NCBI GenBank assembly: GCA_002495885.1
Contig: DAHG01000060.1
Span: forward strand, 30,844-94,843
From: Methanocellaceae archaeon UBA148
GTDB lineage: Archaea; Halobacteriota; UBA148
DNA: 64,000 bases
Direction of reading: 5' to 3'
Part shown: piece after piece, positions 1 through 8,557 of the stretch
How positions within the stretch are numbered: the stretch's first letter is position 1
Layout: each line of letters opens with the position of its first letter
Made by a program: the position numbers and the translations under genes
Notes under the pieces: generated by a model
What the model was told of the DNA's origin: nothing
The model's input: the letters and a program-made list of their open reading frames with translations, nothing else
Databases searched by the model: none

Positions 1-836
1 GAGACGTATTTCGGTATCAGTGTTATCTTATCCCTGCGTTTTGAAGTTTCAACCCTCTGGACTACCTCTTCTCCGCCCTCCCACAGTTCTCCAACGATAA
101 GCAATCTGGAATGCTCAGCTACGTCCTCTGGCATTTGTTCGAATGCATCGATGAGATAGGGGATGCCTTTATATCTCCTGATCAATCCAAAATGCAAAAT
201 GACGAATTTCTCCTCGATCTCCAGTGTAGATTTGGCTTTTTCTTTATCAATTGGTGTATACTGATTATAAAGTCCGTGTGGAATGACATACATTTCCTCT
301 TCATCGAGGTGATATTTAGATACGATCTGCTCCTTGTCAAAACCGGAGTGCACTACATATGCATCGACTTTATGAGCTAACAAACGACAAAATATGCGTG
401 AATACAACCTAATCGGCAAAATAGACTCCTCCAATGGATCTACAACCTCATGAAACTCGATGATGAGCTTTGATTTAATAAAAAGCGCATTTAAAATCTT
501 TAAAAAAAGGTGCATGTGTACCACAGAAGAGGTCCACCATTGTAATATGATCACATCAGGATTTTTCTTTTTGATGAAGTCAAACGCCCTGATCCAACTC
601 AATGGCGAATTGTAGTCCATGCCATCATAAACTGAGATTTTAGACGAGAATTCAAGATCTGATAGCTTTTTTCCAACGTGTTCTTTTCCGGGAAACAAAA
701 ATCGAGGTAATAATTTTCTCAAACATACAACCGACACATCATTTGACGTTGCCAATGCATTAGCCAAGCGAATCGTGTAGTAACTAAGACCGCTTAAAAA
801 TTTTTTTGATGGCCCAACTATGCATACGGTCCTCAT
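1..836 (-). CDS. Glycosyltransferase family 4 protein, C-terminus cut by window edge
   Basis: Translating the minus strand from the ATG at 836 gives an open frame that runs off the left edge (about 278 residues seen). It starts MRTVCIVGPSKKFLSGLSYY, a GT4/GT-B N-terminal Rossmann strand followed by the glycine-rich acceptor loop. Further in are an EFHEVVDP segment, VVHSGFDKEQIV, and VILHFGLIRRYKGIPYLIDAF, which is the typical start of the C-terminal nucleotide-sugar domain. The EX7E motif lies outside the window. It would transfer a sugar from a nucleotide donor to a lipid-linked glycan at the cytoplasmic membrane; donor and acceptor are unknown. A TATA box 30 bases upstream implies a leaderless transcript divergent from the gene at 1141. 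Confidence 0.8.
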   Translation of the reverse strand, partial: MRTVCIVGPSKKFLSGLSYYTIRLANALATSNDVSVVCLRKLLPRFLFPGKEHVGKKLSDLEFSSKISVYDGMDYNSPLSWIRAFDFIKKKNPDVIILQWWTSSVVHMHLFLKILNALFIKSKLIIEFHEVVDPLEESILPIRLYSRIFCRLLAHKVDAYVVHSGFDKEQIVSKYHLDEEEMYVIPHGLYNQYTPIDKEKAKSTLEIEEKFVILHFGLIRRYKGIPYLIDAFEQMPEDVAEHSRLLIVGELWEGGEEVVQRVETSKRRDKITLIPKYV

Positions 837-1140
837 CGTAACAAGTAATAGGTCAGTAAGGATTTATAAATAGTTCTGGAAAGATGAAAAATTTGATGTT
901 CAGACAGAGATGCAAAAAGATCTCCATGTCCAAGACATATATAATATAAAGTCAAACAAAGCATAAGCTTTCGAAAAAGCAGAAGCCGCTTCCGATGCGA
1001 TTATTGGACCCGTAGAGAACTGATATAAAAGAATATCTGGAATGAGGCATATTTTATTCTATGTAAAAAGATAAAGAGGTCAGGTTAACAACCAAGATAG
1101 GATTTCAATCGCTTTGAGGTACTAAAAAGAGAGTAATAAA
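837..1140. other. Divergent intergenic region, no gene seen
   Basis: About 300 bases between two divergent glycosyltransferase genes. Only very short frames occur on either strand. Besides the leftward TATA box, an AT-rich stretch with tatataatataaag near 938-952 is a possible rightward TATA element, although it would leave a leader of about 165 bases before the gene at 1141. No repeat or RNA gene is apparent. Confidence 0.5.
859..870 (-). promoter_or_regulatory. TATA box of the leftward glycosyltransferase gene
   Basis: The minus strand reads TTTATAAATC here, centred about 30 bases before the ATG at 836. Archaeal TATA boxes sit 25-27 bases before the start site, so the transcript would begin within a few bases of the ATG and be leaderless. 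No ribosome binding site precedes that ATG, which agrees. Confidence 0.5.
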
Positions 1141-2196
1141 ATGAAAATAGCCCAAGTTTGCCCCAGATATCATCCAGATATAGGTGGCGTGGAGACGCAT
1201 GTAAGGGAGATAGGTGAGCGCATAGCAAAAAAAGGATGGGACGTAGAAGTAATATGCACGTCTGATAAGCTACAAAAAAAAGATGAGATAAATGGCGTCA
1301 AAGTCACCAGATTTAGGTCAATAGCACCCAATGATGCCTTTTTCTTGGCACCACAGATTTACGGTTACATCCTAAATCAGGAATACGACATAATTCATGC
1401 GCACAATTACCATGCTTTTCCAGCGTTATTCTGCGCCCTGGCCAAAAAGGATCGAAAATTAGTTTTCACACCCCATTATCATGGAGCAGGGCATTCATTC
1501 ATCCGAAATCAGCTCCACAAACCGTATCGTCCGCTTGGAAAGATTATATTTAAAAAAGCAGACAAAATAGTATGCGTATCGAAGTTTGAGCTGAATTTAA
1601 TAAAAAAGAATTTCAAAATTCCTTCATCAAAATTGACGCACATTCCCAATGGCATAAATTTAGATGAGTTTATGGACGCCAAACCACTCGAAAAAAAGCA
1701 TAAAACGATCTTGTTTGTAGGGCGCCTCGAGAAATACAAAGGTGTGCAGTACGTCATTCAAGCGCTGCCATTACTGGAATATAGATTAGAGATCGTGGGG
1801 AAAGGGCCCCATGAGCAAAAATTAAAAAAATTGGCAAGTAATCTCGGCGTAAGTGAGAAGATTGACTGGATAAGAGAGCTCCCAAGATCCGAATTAGTGA
1901 AACATTACAAATCAGCAGACGTCTTCGTCATGCTATCTGAGCATGAAGCGTATGGCATAACAGTGGCAGAGGCTCTTGCGAGCGGAACACCCTGTATCGT
2001 CTCCAATATTGATTCATTAGGCGAATTCTCGGATGACAAAATGTGCTTTGAGGTTAAATTGCATCCGAATGCTAACGACCTCATCCAAACGATAAAAAGA
2101 GTGGCGTCCATAGAGCGAGTCAAATATGGCGGAGAATTGATGGATTGGGACAAGGTCACAGAGCGTTTGATTGGTGTGTACGAGGAAATAAGATGA
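1141..2196 (+). CDS. GT4 glycosyltransferase
   Basis: A 351-residue GT-B fold glycosyltransferase. The N-terminus has the acceptor loop GGVETHVRE (about residues 16-24) and HAHNYHAF. The C-terminal donor domain starts near residue 185 with ILFVGRLEKYKGVQYVI. The EX7E donor-site motif is present as EHEAYGITVAE (about 265-275), so the enzyme should be active as a retaining sugar transferase. It is the first gene of a tight rightward operon of sugar transferases; its stop codon overlaps the next start (ATGA at 2193-2196). Role is inferred: one addition step in assembly of a surface glycan. The donor sugar cannot be read from sequence. Confidence 0.9.
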   Translation: MKIAQVCPRYHPDIGGVETHVREIGERIAKKGWDVEVICTSDKLQKKDEINGVKVTRFRSIAPNDAFFLAPQIYGYILNQEYDIIHAHNYHAFPALFCALAKKDRKLVFTPHYHGAGHSFIRNQLHKPYRPLGKIIFKKADKIVCVSKFELNLIKKNFKIPSSKLTHIPNGINLDEFMDAKPLEKKHKTILFVGRLEKYKGVQYVIQALPLLEYRLEIVGKGPHEQKLKKLASNLGVSEKIDWIRELPRSELVKHYKSADVFVMLSEHEAYGITVAEALASGTPCIVSNIDSLGEFSDDKMCFEVKLHPNANDLIQTIKRVASIERVKYGGELMDWDKVTERLIGVYEEIR

Positions 2197-3323
2197 AAAT
2201 CTGCATTGTAGTACCATTCTTCACGCCTTTTGTTAGAGGCAATGAGTATGGGCTTGCGCAGAGTCTCACAAAACTGGGACACGAAGTAACGATTATAACT
2301 TCCACTGCAAAGGCTCCCAGGGAGGAGATGGTTGGGGGGGAGAAATCAAACTTTTATTCCCACGATTTTAAGGTAAAATATCTCCCAACGCCCTTGAAGT
2401 TGGGAGAGAACCCAATCGTTCCTTCTGTGTTTACCCATATTCTAAAAAATGATTATGATGTGTTGCTCCTGCAAGAGGACTACCCAGTCATCTGTCACCT
2501 CGCCTACTTTGCAGCAAGGTTAAAGCGAACGCCCACTATATTGTCTACGGAGAGAACATATTATCCAGCAGATGTTACGAAGAAAATTTCATTGAAAATT
2601 CTTGACAAAACGCTCAACAAAATCTTGAGAAATGGTGTGGATGCAATAACTGCACACTGCACTGCAGCCAAGGAATTCATGATAGAAGAGTTGGGGGTAA
2701 AAAGGGAGATAAAGGTGATACATGTTGGCGTGGACACGACATTGTTCAGACCAATGAGAGGGAAAGGAGAGCATCTCAAATCATCAAAGATGAAGGTTCT
2801 AACGGTTGCTAGATTGCACAGATATAAAGGATTAAGTTATCTAATAAGGGCGATGCAACTCTTACAAGATAAGTCAGAGGTAAAATTATACATTTTGGGT
2901 GGAGGTGTGGAAGAGGATAATTTGAAAAATCTTGTGAAAAAGTTTGGTTTGGGAAGAGAAGTTGAATTTCTCAAAAAGCCCATTCCAAACTATGAAATGC
3001 CTTTTTTATATTCAGAGTGTGATGTTTACGTTCAACCAAGCACAATAGAGCCTTATGGGATTGTGGTTTTGGAGGCAATGGCATGTGAAAAACCCGTCAT
3101 AGGGACTAAAGTGGGCGGTATGCTGGATACGATAAAAGACGGCGAAACAGGATATTTGGTTGAACCGAGAAATGCGAATGAGATCGCAGATAGAATAACG
3201 ATTTTAATGGGTGGAGATAAAAAAGCAGAGATGGGAAAAAAAGCCAGAGAATGGGTTGTTGATAATTTTGATTGGATGGCGATTGGAAAGAGATATGAAA
3301 AGATTATTGAGGATTTATTATGA
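2193..3323 (+). CDS. GT4 glycosyltransferase
   Basis: 376 residues from the ATG at 2193, chosen because it overlaps the upstream stop as ATGA and because the protein then begins at the natural first strand (MKICIVVPFFTPFVRGNEY); an upstream in-frame ATG at 2145 would add a non-conserved tail inside the previous gene. A GT-B fold is indicated by ILSTERTYYPADV, the donor domain start VLTVARLHRYKGLSYLIRAM and the EX7E motif EPYGIVVLE followed by AMACEKPVIG. A run of seven G at 2334-2340 lies in the coding sequence. The next gene starts inside its stop codon, so translational coupling is likely. Specificity unknown. Confidence 0.9.
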   Translation: MKICIVVPFFTPFVRGNEYGLAQSLTKLGHEVTIITSTAKAPREEMVGGEKSNFYSHDFKVKYLPTPLKLGENPIVPSVFTHILKNDYDVLLLQEDYPVICHLAYFAARLKRTPTILSTERTYYPADVTKKISLKILDKTLNKILRNGVDAITAHCTAAKEFMIEELGVKREIKVIHVGVDTTLFRPMRGKGEHLKSSKMKVLTVARLHRYKGLSYLIRAMQLLQDKSEVKLYILGGGVEEDNLKNLVKKFGLGREVEFLKKPIPNYEMPFLYSECDVYVQPSTIEPYGIVVLEAMACEKPVIGTKVGGMLDTIKDGETGYLVEPRNANEIADRITILMGGDKKAEMGKKAREWVVDNFDWMAIGKRYEKIIEDLL

Positions 3324-4525
3324 ACATCCTGTACGTTGCTCCTGATATTCCCATTCCACACACAGGAGAGTTCATAGGTGGCTCTACACATGTTTTGAAA
3401 ATAGCAGAGGGATTGGTAAGGAAGGGCAATAAAGTGATTATCCTATCCCGGAGGATGACAAAGAAACAGAAGAAGTACCAAAAAATAGGTGAGAACATTT
3501 TTACGAGGCGTGTTTATCGGGGATTAATCGTTCCCATTCAAGGCAAAATATCTACAAAAGAGGGGGGAAGTACTTTTTTGCGTGGTTTTGTCCAAAAAAC
3601 GTATTTCTTCATTTACCGTTTTGTCTTAGTTATCCTCGCGCTTTATTTGCTAAAAAAACACAAAATAGATTTTGTTCTTGACAGAAGTTCATCAAAAGGA
3701 GCAGGAGTATTTTCAGGATTTTTGCTTGGAATACCAACCATCATAGAACTTTTGGACCCGGATTACAACAACTTATCGATGAAACTAACGAAGAAGATTT
3801 TTGCTTATACTAAAAGTATAATTAATCCAAGTTTTCATCACAAGGTAAAAATTATAAGTGCTGGCGTAGACCCAAATATTTTTAAACCCGCTTATGAAGA
3901 GTTAGAGGATGTTAGGAGTAAATACAACTTAAAGGATAAAAAAGTGGTTGTTTACGTAGGAGCTATGAGTGCATGGCACGGTGCAGAAGATCTTATTGAG
4001 AGTGCTAATAAACTCGAGGGGGATGTGAGGTTTCTCATGGTCGGCAAAGGATTGGATATTCTTGAAGGGGGATTAAAGGAAAAAGGCATTTCCTCCAGGT
4101 TCATATTCACAGGATTTGTCGAGCATGAAGATGTGCCAAAATATGTTTCTGCTGCAGATGTTGCGGTTGCCCCATATAATCCAAAAGGATTTGGATATAT
4201 GGAGAAATATGGTTTCTATTTCTCACCAATAAAGATTTTTGAGTATATGGCCTGCAAGAAACCTGTTGTAGCAAGTGATTTGGAGATAATAAGAGACATC
4301 ATAAATGAAAACAGATGCGGTTTGTTGGCAAAGCCCGGGGATGCTGAGGATTTTGCTGAGAAGATAAGAATGCTGATAGAGGATGAAGTTTCGAGGAAAA
4401 AGTTTGGTGATAATGGCAGAAATGCAGTGATAGAGAAGTATACTTGGGAAAAAGTTGCAGACAAAATTTATGATTGTATGTATGGAATCCAAAAAAATAA
4501 ATTAAGTGATGGGTTGGAGGCATAA
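3320..4525 (+). CDS. GT4 glycosyltransferase
   Basis: 401 residues, starting MNILYVAPDIPIPHTGE with the ATGA overlap at 3320-3323. The family loop GGSTHVLKIAEGL, a hydrophobic stretch near residues 90-110 (YFFIYRFVLVILALYLL) that may dip into the membrane, and the donor domain VVVYVGAMSAWHGAEDLIE are visible. The usual EX7E site is altered: the first Glu is replaced in YFSPIKIFEYMACKKPVVAS, as seen in many archaeal and cyanobacterial GT4 proteins. It ends five bases before the next gene, same operon. The acceptor is probably a lipid-linked oligosaccharide (inference). Confidence 0.87.
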   Translation: MNILYVAPDIPIPHTGEFIGGSTHVLKIAEGLVRKGNKVIILSRRMTKKQKKYQKIGENIFTRRVYRGLIVPIQGKISTKEGGSTFLRGFVQKTYFFIYRFVLVILALYLLKKHKIDFVLDRSSSKGAGVFSGFLLGIPTIIELLDPDYNNLSMKLTKKIFAYTKSIINPSFHHKVKIISAGVDPNIFKPAYEELEDVRSKYNLKDKKVVVYVGAMSAWHGAEDLIESANKLEGDVRFLMVGKGLDILEGGLKEKGISSRFIFTGFVEHEDVPKYVSAADVAVAPYNPKGFGYMEKYGFYFSPIKIFEYMACKKPVVASDLEIIRDIINENRCGLLAKPGDAEDFAEKIRMLIEDEVSRKKFGDNGRNAVIEKYTWEKVADKIYDCMYGIQKNKLSDGLEA

Positions 4526-4530
4526 GAAAA

Positions 4531-5481
4531 ATGGTAGAGGGAACATCATCAAAAAAGGATAAATTAGTGATTATGATACCTGCATATAATGAAGAAAAAT
4601 CGATAGGAGAGGTTATAAAGGAAATTCCGCGTGAAATAGAGGGTTTAGACAAAATAGAAATTTTAGTAATAAACGATGGGTCTACTGATAGATCTGTAAA
4701 TATAGCTGAAAATGCTGGTGCCAAGGTATTCTCCCATAAAACAAACCTTGGTTTGGGCGTTACCTTTAGAGATGGACTAGAAAAAGCGTTAGAAATGGAT
4801 GCAGACATAATAGTGAATATAGATGCAGATTTTCAGTACGATGCAAAAGAGATTCCAAAATTAATAGAGCTGGTGATTAACGAAAGAGCAGACATAGTTT
4901 TAGGAGATAGACAAATAGATAAATTAAAGCATATGCCGCTGAGCAAAAAATGTGGTAATAAAATCGCCACATGGTTGGTCAGAAGAATTACTGGGCTGCC
5001 CATAAGAGACGCACAGACGGGTTTCAGAGCATTTTCTCGAGATGCTGCGTTACGAATGAACTTGAGAGGAGATTACACATATGTTCAAGAAACACTTATA
5101 CAAGCAGCCAATAAAAATTTAAAAATAGAGCAAATACCTGTTGAATTCAGAGAAAGAGACGGAGAGTCAAGACTAATTACAAATATTTTCAGTTATGCGA
5201 AATACGCGGGGCTTAATATAATTAAAAGCTATCGAGATTATCGCCCCCTTGAAGTCTTCACTGCAATAGGGGGCACCATAATCCTAATTGGACTCATATT
5301 TGGTGTAAGAGTGGTAATGGACTTTTTAAATTTTGGCCGAGTGGCCCACTTGCCGTCAGCAATTTTAACAACCATGTTAATTGTCACAGGACTGCTGATA
5401 ATAACATTCGGACTGCTTGCAGATATGCTGAAAACACAGCGTATTTTTTTAGAGGATATATTCTACAGGCTGAAAAAATGA
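4531..5481 (+). CDS. GT2 polyprenyl-phosphate glycosyltransferase, DPM1/GtrB-like
   Basis: 316 residues. The GT-A domain covers residues 10-220: MIPAYNEEKS, VINDGSTDRS, the metal/nucleotide site NIDADFQYDAKEI (DxD) and DAQTGFRAFSRDA. After residue 235 come two predicted membrane helices (AIGGTIILIGLIFGVRV and AILTTMLIVTGLLIITFGLLA), the GtrB architecture. Such enzymes move mannose or glucose from GDP/UDP donors to dolichyl- or polyprenyl-phosphate, making the lipid-linked monosaccharide used by outward-facing GT-C enzymes. Several GT-C genes lie further along (14690, 28760, 31847), which fits. Last glycosyltransferase before the oxidoreductase at 5557. Confidence 0.88.
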   Translation: MVEGTSSKKDKLVIMIPAYNEEKSIGEVIKEIPREIEGLDKIEILVINDGSTDRSVNIAENAGAKVFSHKTNLGLGVTFRDGLEKALEMDADIIVNIDADFQYDAKEIPKLIELVINERADIVLGDRQIDKLKHMPLSKKCGNKIATWLVRRITGLPIRDAQTGFRAFSRDAALRMNLRGDYTYVQETLIQAANKNLKIEQIPVEFRERDGESRLITNIFSYAKYAGLNIIKSYRDYRPLEVFTAIGGTIILIGLIFGVRVVMDFLNFGRVAHLPSAILTTMLIVTGLLIITFGLLADMLKTQRIFLEDIFYRLKK

Positions 5482-5556
5482 TAATTTATATGGGTTTATA
5501 TGACATCAGAAGGGGCATGAAAAAAGTTTTTAATGTAATCGGAGGATTATCTTAAA

Positions 5557-6576
5557 ATGGAAAAAGAGATAAATGCAGGTATAATCGGTCTGGGTAAAAT
5601 GGGAATCCTGCATACAGGAATACTCAATAGCTTAGAGGGTGTCAAAGTCACAGCAATCGCAGACAAAGAGAGTATCATAAAGAAAATTTTTGGAAATGTT
5701 CTGCCATCAGTTAGGAAATATGAAAGTTATAAGAAGATGTTAGATGAAGAGGATTTGGACATCGTATTTATTACTACGCCGACTTCTCTTCACGTGGAAA
5801 TGGCAGAAGAGTGCATAGATAGGGGAATAAATTTCTTTGTTGAAAAACCTTTGGGGACATCAAGGGAAGAATGTAAGACTTTAATTTTTAAGACGGAAGG
5901 GAAATCGGTAACCAATATGGTTGGATATTGCAAACATTTTGTGGATACTTTTAGCAAAGCAAAGGAGCTCATAGATGGTGGAAATTTAGGCAAACCAGTC
6001 TATTTGACTTCTTATATGTACGTATCTCAACAGTTTTCTAAAGGCAGTGGTTGGAGGTACAAGAAAGAGGCGAGTGGCGGAGGTGTTTTGAGTATTCTTG
6101 CAACACATCTTGTGGATGTCCTATTGTGGTTTTTTGGAGATGTAACCTCAGTAGATGGTCACATTAAGCCCTATTATTCCAAAGAGGTAGAGGATTTCGT
6201 GCATTCTTACCTGATGTTCAAAAACGGATTGGAAGGGTACATGGATGCATCATGGAGCGTTAGAAACTATAGATTGCCGCAGATAAATATAGAAGTGCAA
6301 TTCGAAAAGGGTATGTTGGTTGTGACTGAGGATTACGTAAAATATTTTTCGGACGTAAATAGCAAATTTAACATACTTTACAAACAGGACCTATACAAAG
6401 GCGTCGAGGTAGACATAGGCGGAGCAGAATACACAAGAGAAGATAAGTATTTTGTGGACTGTGTTAAGAACCATAAGCCAGCGGAACTGGATATTTTTTA
6501 TGCATATAAAGTGCAATGTGTTATAGATGCCATATACGATTCTGCGAATAAAAAAGGATCAGTAGAGATCATGTGA
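5557..6576 (+). CDS. Gfo/Idh/MocA family NAD(P)-dependent sugar oxidoreductase
   Basis: 339 residues. The Rossmann motif GIIGLGKMGILH is at residues 8-19, the EKPLGTS signature (catalytic Lys) near residue 97, and the C-terminal alpha/beta domain begins around 130 with GGGVLSILATHLVDVLLW. A ribosome binding site GGAGG sits at 5541-5545, 11 bases before the ATG. Members oxidise or reduce sugar rings, often on nucleotide-sugars (for example WlbA/WbpB 3-dehydrogenases). The stop is directly followed by the GTG of the next gene, so the two are probably co-translated. An upstream aatttatatggg near 5486 could be an internal TATA box. Confidence 0.88.
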   Translation: MEKEINAGIIGLGKMGILHTGILNSLEGVKVTAIADKESIIKKIFGNVLPSVRKYESYKKMLDEEDLDIVFITTPTSLHVEMAEECIDRGINFFVEKPLGTSREECKTLIFKTEGKSVTNMVGYCKHFVDTFSKAKELIDGGNLGKPVYLTSYMYVSQQFSKGSGWRYKKEASGGGVLSILATHLVDVLLWFFGDVTSVDGHIKPYYSKEVEDFVHSYLMFKNGLEGYMDASWSVRNYRLPQINIEVQFEKGMLVVTEDYVKYFSDVNSKFNILYKQDLYKGVEVDIGGAEYTREDKYFVDCVKNHKPAELDIFYAYKVQCVIDAIYDSANKKGSVEIM

Positions 6577-7470
6577 GTGAGTGTAAAAATGAATAGTGAT
6601 ATCGACCCCATAATATTGGGTCACAATCAATTCATAGGAGTAAGTCATCTGAGTCAAGAAGTTGCAAGAACAGGGGTAGAAAGATTTAGTGATATTAAAA
6701 AGGCAGTAGATATAATAAAAATTTCTTCTGACATGGGAGTAAAAGGCATGATGCTTTCCACGCATCATAGAGCAAAAGACATATTGGACCTCGTCGCTGA
6801 TGAAGGTTTGAGCGATAAACTAAAATTTTATCCTTTGATACCATATGCACAGGGTTATGTACGGAAAGTAAACGAAGTGGGGATCATGGGTCTATTAAAC
6901 GAAATTTTAAAACCCGCTGGCATGTCAGACAAATTCAAAATACTTTTTAAGGGTGGAATATCATTTCTACGCAAGGATTTTATAAAATTGTTAGAAACTT
7001 TGTTGGATATAGAGCTTTTAACTTTTAACGAATTTAACGTGAAGGCGATATTTTTACATAATGTGCTGACGGATTTAGGGCTCGCTTTGCAAGCTGAAGA
7101 AATATTTGGATTTTACATAGATCACATAAAAGAAAATTATAACGTTGTTCCTGCATTTGGAACGATGAATTTCGCAAAACTTGTTAAATCTTTTGATGAA
7201 TGGGGTATCAAAAAACCACTGGTAATGGCATCTTTTAACAAAGTGGGATTTCAAATGAATCCATCGAGAGAAGAATGTGAGCTAATTCTTAGGGATTATG
7301 ATGTAGATGTATTGGCAATGAGTACCCTTGCAGCGGGATACTTGAAGCCAAAGGATGGTTACGAGTATTTATTTTCGTTGCCAAAAATTAAGTCAGTAGT
7401 TGTGGGGGTTTCCACAAGGGAGCATGCTGAAGAGACGTTTAACCTACTTCATCAATACGGGGGGAAATAA
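6577..7470 (+). CDS. Unrecognised TIM-barrel protein, aldo/keto-reductase-like C-terminus
   Basis: 297 residues from a GTG at 6577 (an ATG at 6589 is the alternative). I do not recognise the family. The N-terminus has ILGHNQFIGVSHLSQE; the C-terminal third (FGTMNFAKLVKSFDEWG, then VLAMSTLAAGYLKPKDG and VVVGVSTREHAEETF) resembles the last strands of aldo/keto reductases, where the final loop binds the cofactor phosphate. The usual AKR N-terminal catalytic tetrad is not evident. It sits between a Gfo/Idh/MocA oxidoreductase and a GT4 gene with no spacing, so a step in sugar-nucleotide or glycan modification is the contextual inference only. Confidence 0.6.
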   Translation: MSVKMNSDIDPIILGHNQFIGVSHLSQEVARTGVERFSDIKKAVDIIKISSDMGVKGMMLSTHHRAKDILDLVADEGLSDKLKFYPLIPYAQGYVRKVNEVGIMGLLNEILKPAGMSDKFKILFKGGISFLRKDFIKLLETLLDIELLTFNEFNVKAIFLHNVLTDLGLALQAEEIFGFYIDHIKENYNVVPAFGTMNFAKLVKSFDEWGIKKPLVMASFNKVGFQMNPSREECELILRDYDVDVLAMSTLAAGYLKPKDGYEYLFSLPKIKSVVVGVSTREHAEETFNLLHQYGGK

Positions 7471-7474
7471 CAAA

Positions 7475-8557
7475 GTGACACGGATCATCTTTGTTTCTGG
7501 CCGCGAACCAAGTTATGTAAGAAACGCAGTGATATTAAAGGGTCTGAGGATAAATGGTGCTGATGTAGTCGAATGCACAAATACATCAAATTCTTATCTA
7601 GTCAGATGTCCAAAGGTCGTAGGCAAGTTTCTCTTGAAAAATAAAAAGGATTGTGACGCAGTTTTTATTGGATATTTCGGTCAGCCTTTGGCGGGCATAA
7701 TAAGATACCTGACGCCGAGAGATAAACCCATAATTTTCGATGCGTTTTTATCTGCCTACGATACAATGTGCTTCGACAGGAAAAAGTTCAAACCAGAGTC
7801 ATTGATGGGCAAGTGTTTTTATGGATTAGATAAACATTCCTGTGAAATTGCAGATAAAGTCCTGTTAGATACAAATGCCCACATAGATTATTTTGTGAAC
7901 ACCTTTGAGCTGGAGCGTGAAAAATTCCAGCGGGTTTTTATCGGTGCGGATAGCACGGTCTTCTATCCGAGGGATGCTGTAAGGGAGAATAAAAAGTTCA
8001 CAGTCTTTCATTACTCCACGTTTCATCCACTTCATGGTGTGGAGTATATAGTGAAGGCCGCGAAAATGGTAGAAAAGTATGGAGATATTGAATTCAAACT
8101 CTTTGGAGCAGGTATGGAGTATAACAAGATTTTAAAACTTGTCGATACGTTAAATGTTAAAAATGTTAAGTTTATGGGTTGGACAGACTTCAGGAAGTTT
8201 CCCATAGAAATGTCAAAAGCAGACGTTTGTTTAGGTGGTCACTTTTCTGACGTCGAGAAGGCGAGAAGGGTGATATCAGAGAAGGCATTTGAAGCAATAG
8301 CAATGAAGAGGGCGGTTATAGTGGGGGATAATCCTGCAAATAGGGAATTATTCATAGATAAGGAGAATGCTTTATTAGTAGAGATGGCGAATCCAGAGTC
8401 CTTGGCAAAGGCAATCTTGGAGCTGAGGGATAACGAGCGGTTACGAGAGAGGATTGCGGAGGGATGTTATGGAATATACAGGGAGAAATGCAGTCCAGAG
8501 GTCATAGGAGGAGAGGTGAAGGGGATAATCGAAAAAACGGTTGATTCTGCTACCTGA
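7475..8557 (+). CDS. GT4 glycosyltransferase
   Basis: 360 residues from the GTG at 7475, five bases after the previous stop; an in-frame ATG at 7400 would overlap the upstream gene by 70 bases and precede the natural first strand TRIIFVSGREPSYVRN. Donor-domain landmarks are FTVFHYSTFHPLHGVEYIVKAA and VKFMGWTDFRKFPIEMSKADVC; the donor site is VISEKAFEAIAMKRAVIVGDNP with the C-terminal Glu of the motif. The N-terminal half has a DAFLSAYDTMCFDR segment rather than the common HxH. The 3' end overlaps the convergent gene at 8550 by eight bases. Sugar specificity unknown. Confidence 0.85.
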   Translation: MTRIIFVSGREPSYVRNAVILKGLRINGADVVECTNTSNSYLVRCPKVVGKFLLKNKKDCDAVFIGYFGQPLAGIIRYLTPRDKPIIFDAFLSAYDTMCFDRKKFKPESLMGKCFYGLDKHSCEIADKVLLDTNAHIDYFVNTFELEREKFQRVFIGADSTVFYPRDAVRENKKFTVFHYSTFHPLHGVEYIVKAAKMVEKYGDIEFKLFGAGMEYNKILKLVDTLNVKNVKFMGWTDFRKFPIEMSKADVCLGGHFSDVEKARRVISEKAFEAIAMKRAVIVGDNPANRELFIDKENALLVEMANPESLAKAILELRDNERLRERIAEGCYGIYREKCSPEVIGGEVKGIIEKTVDSAT

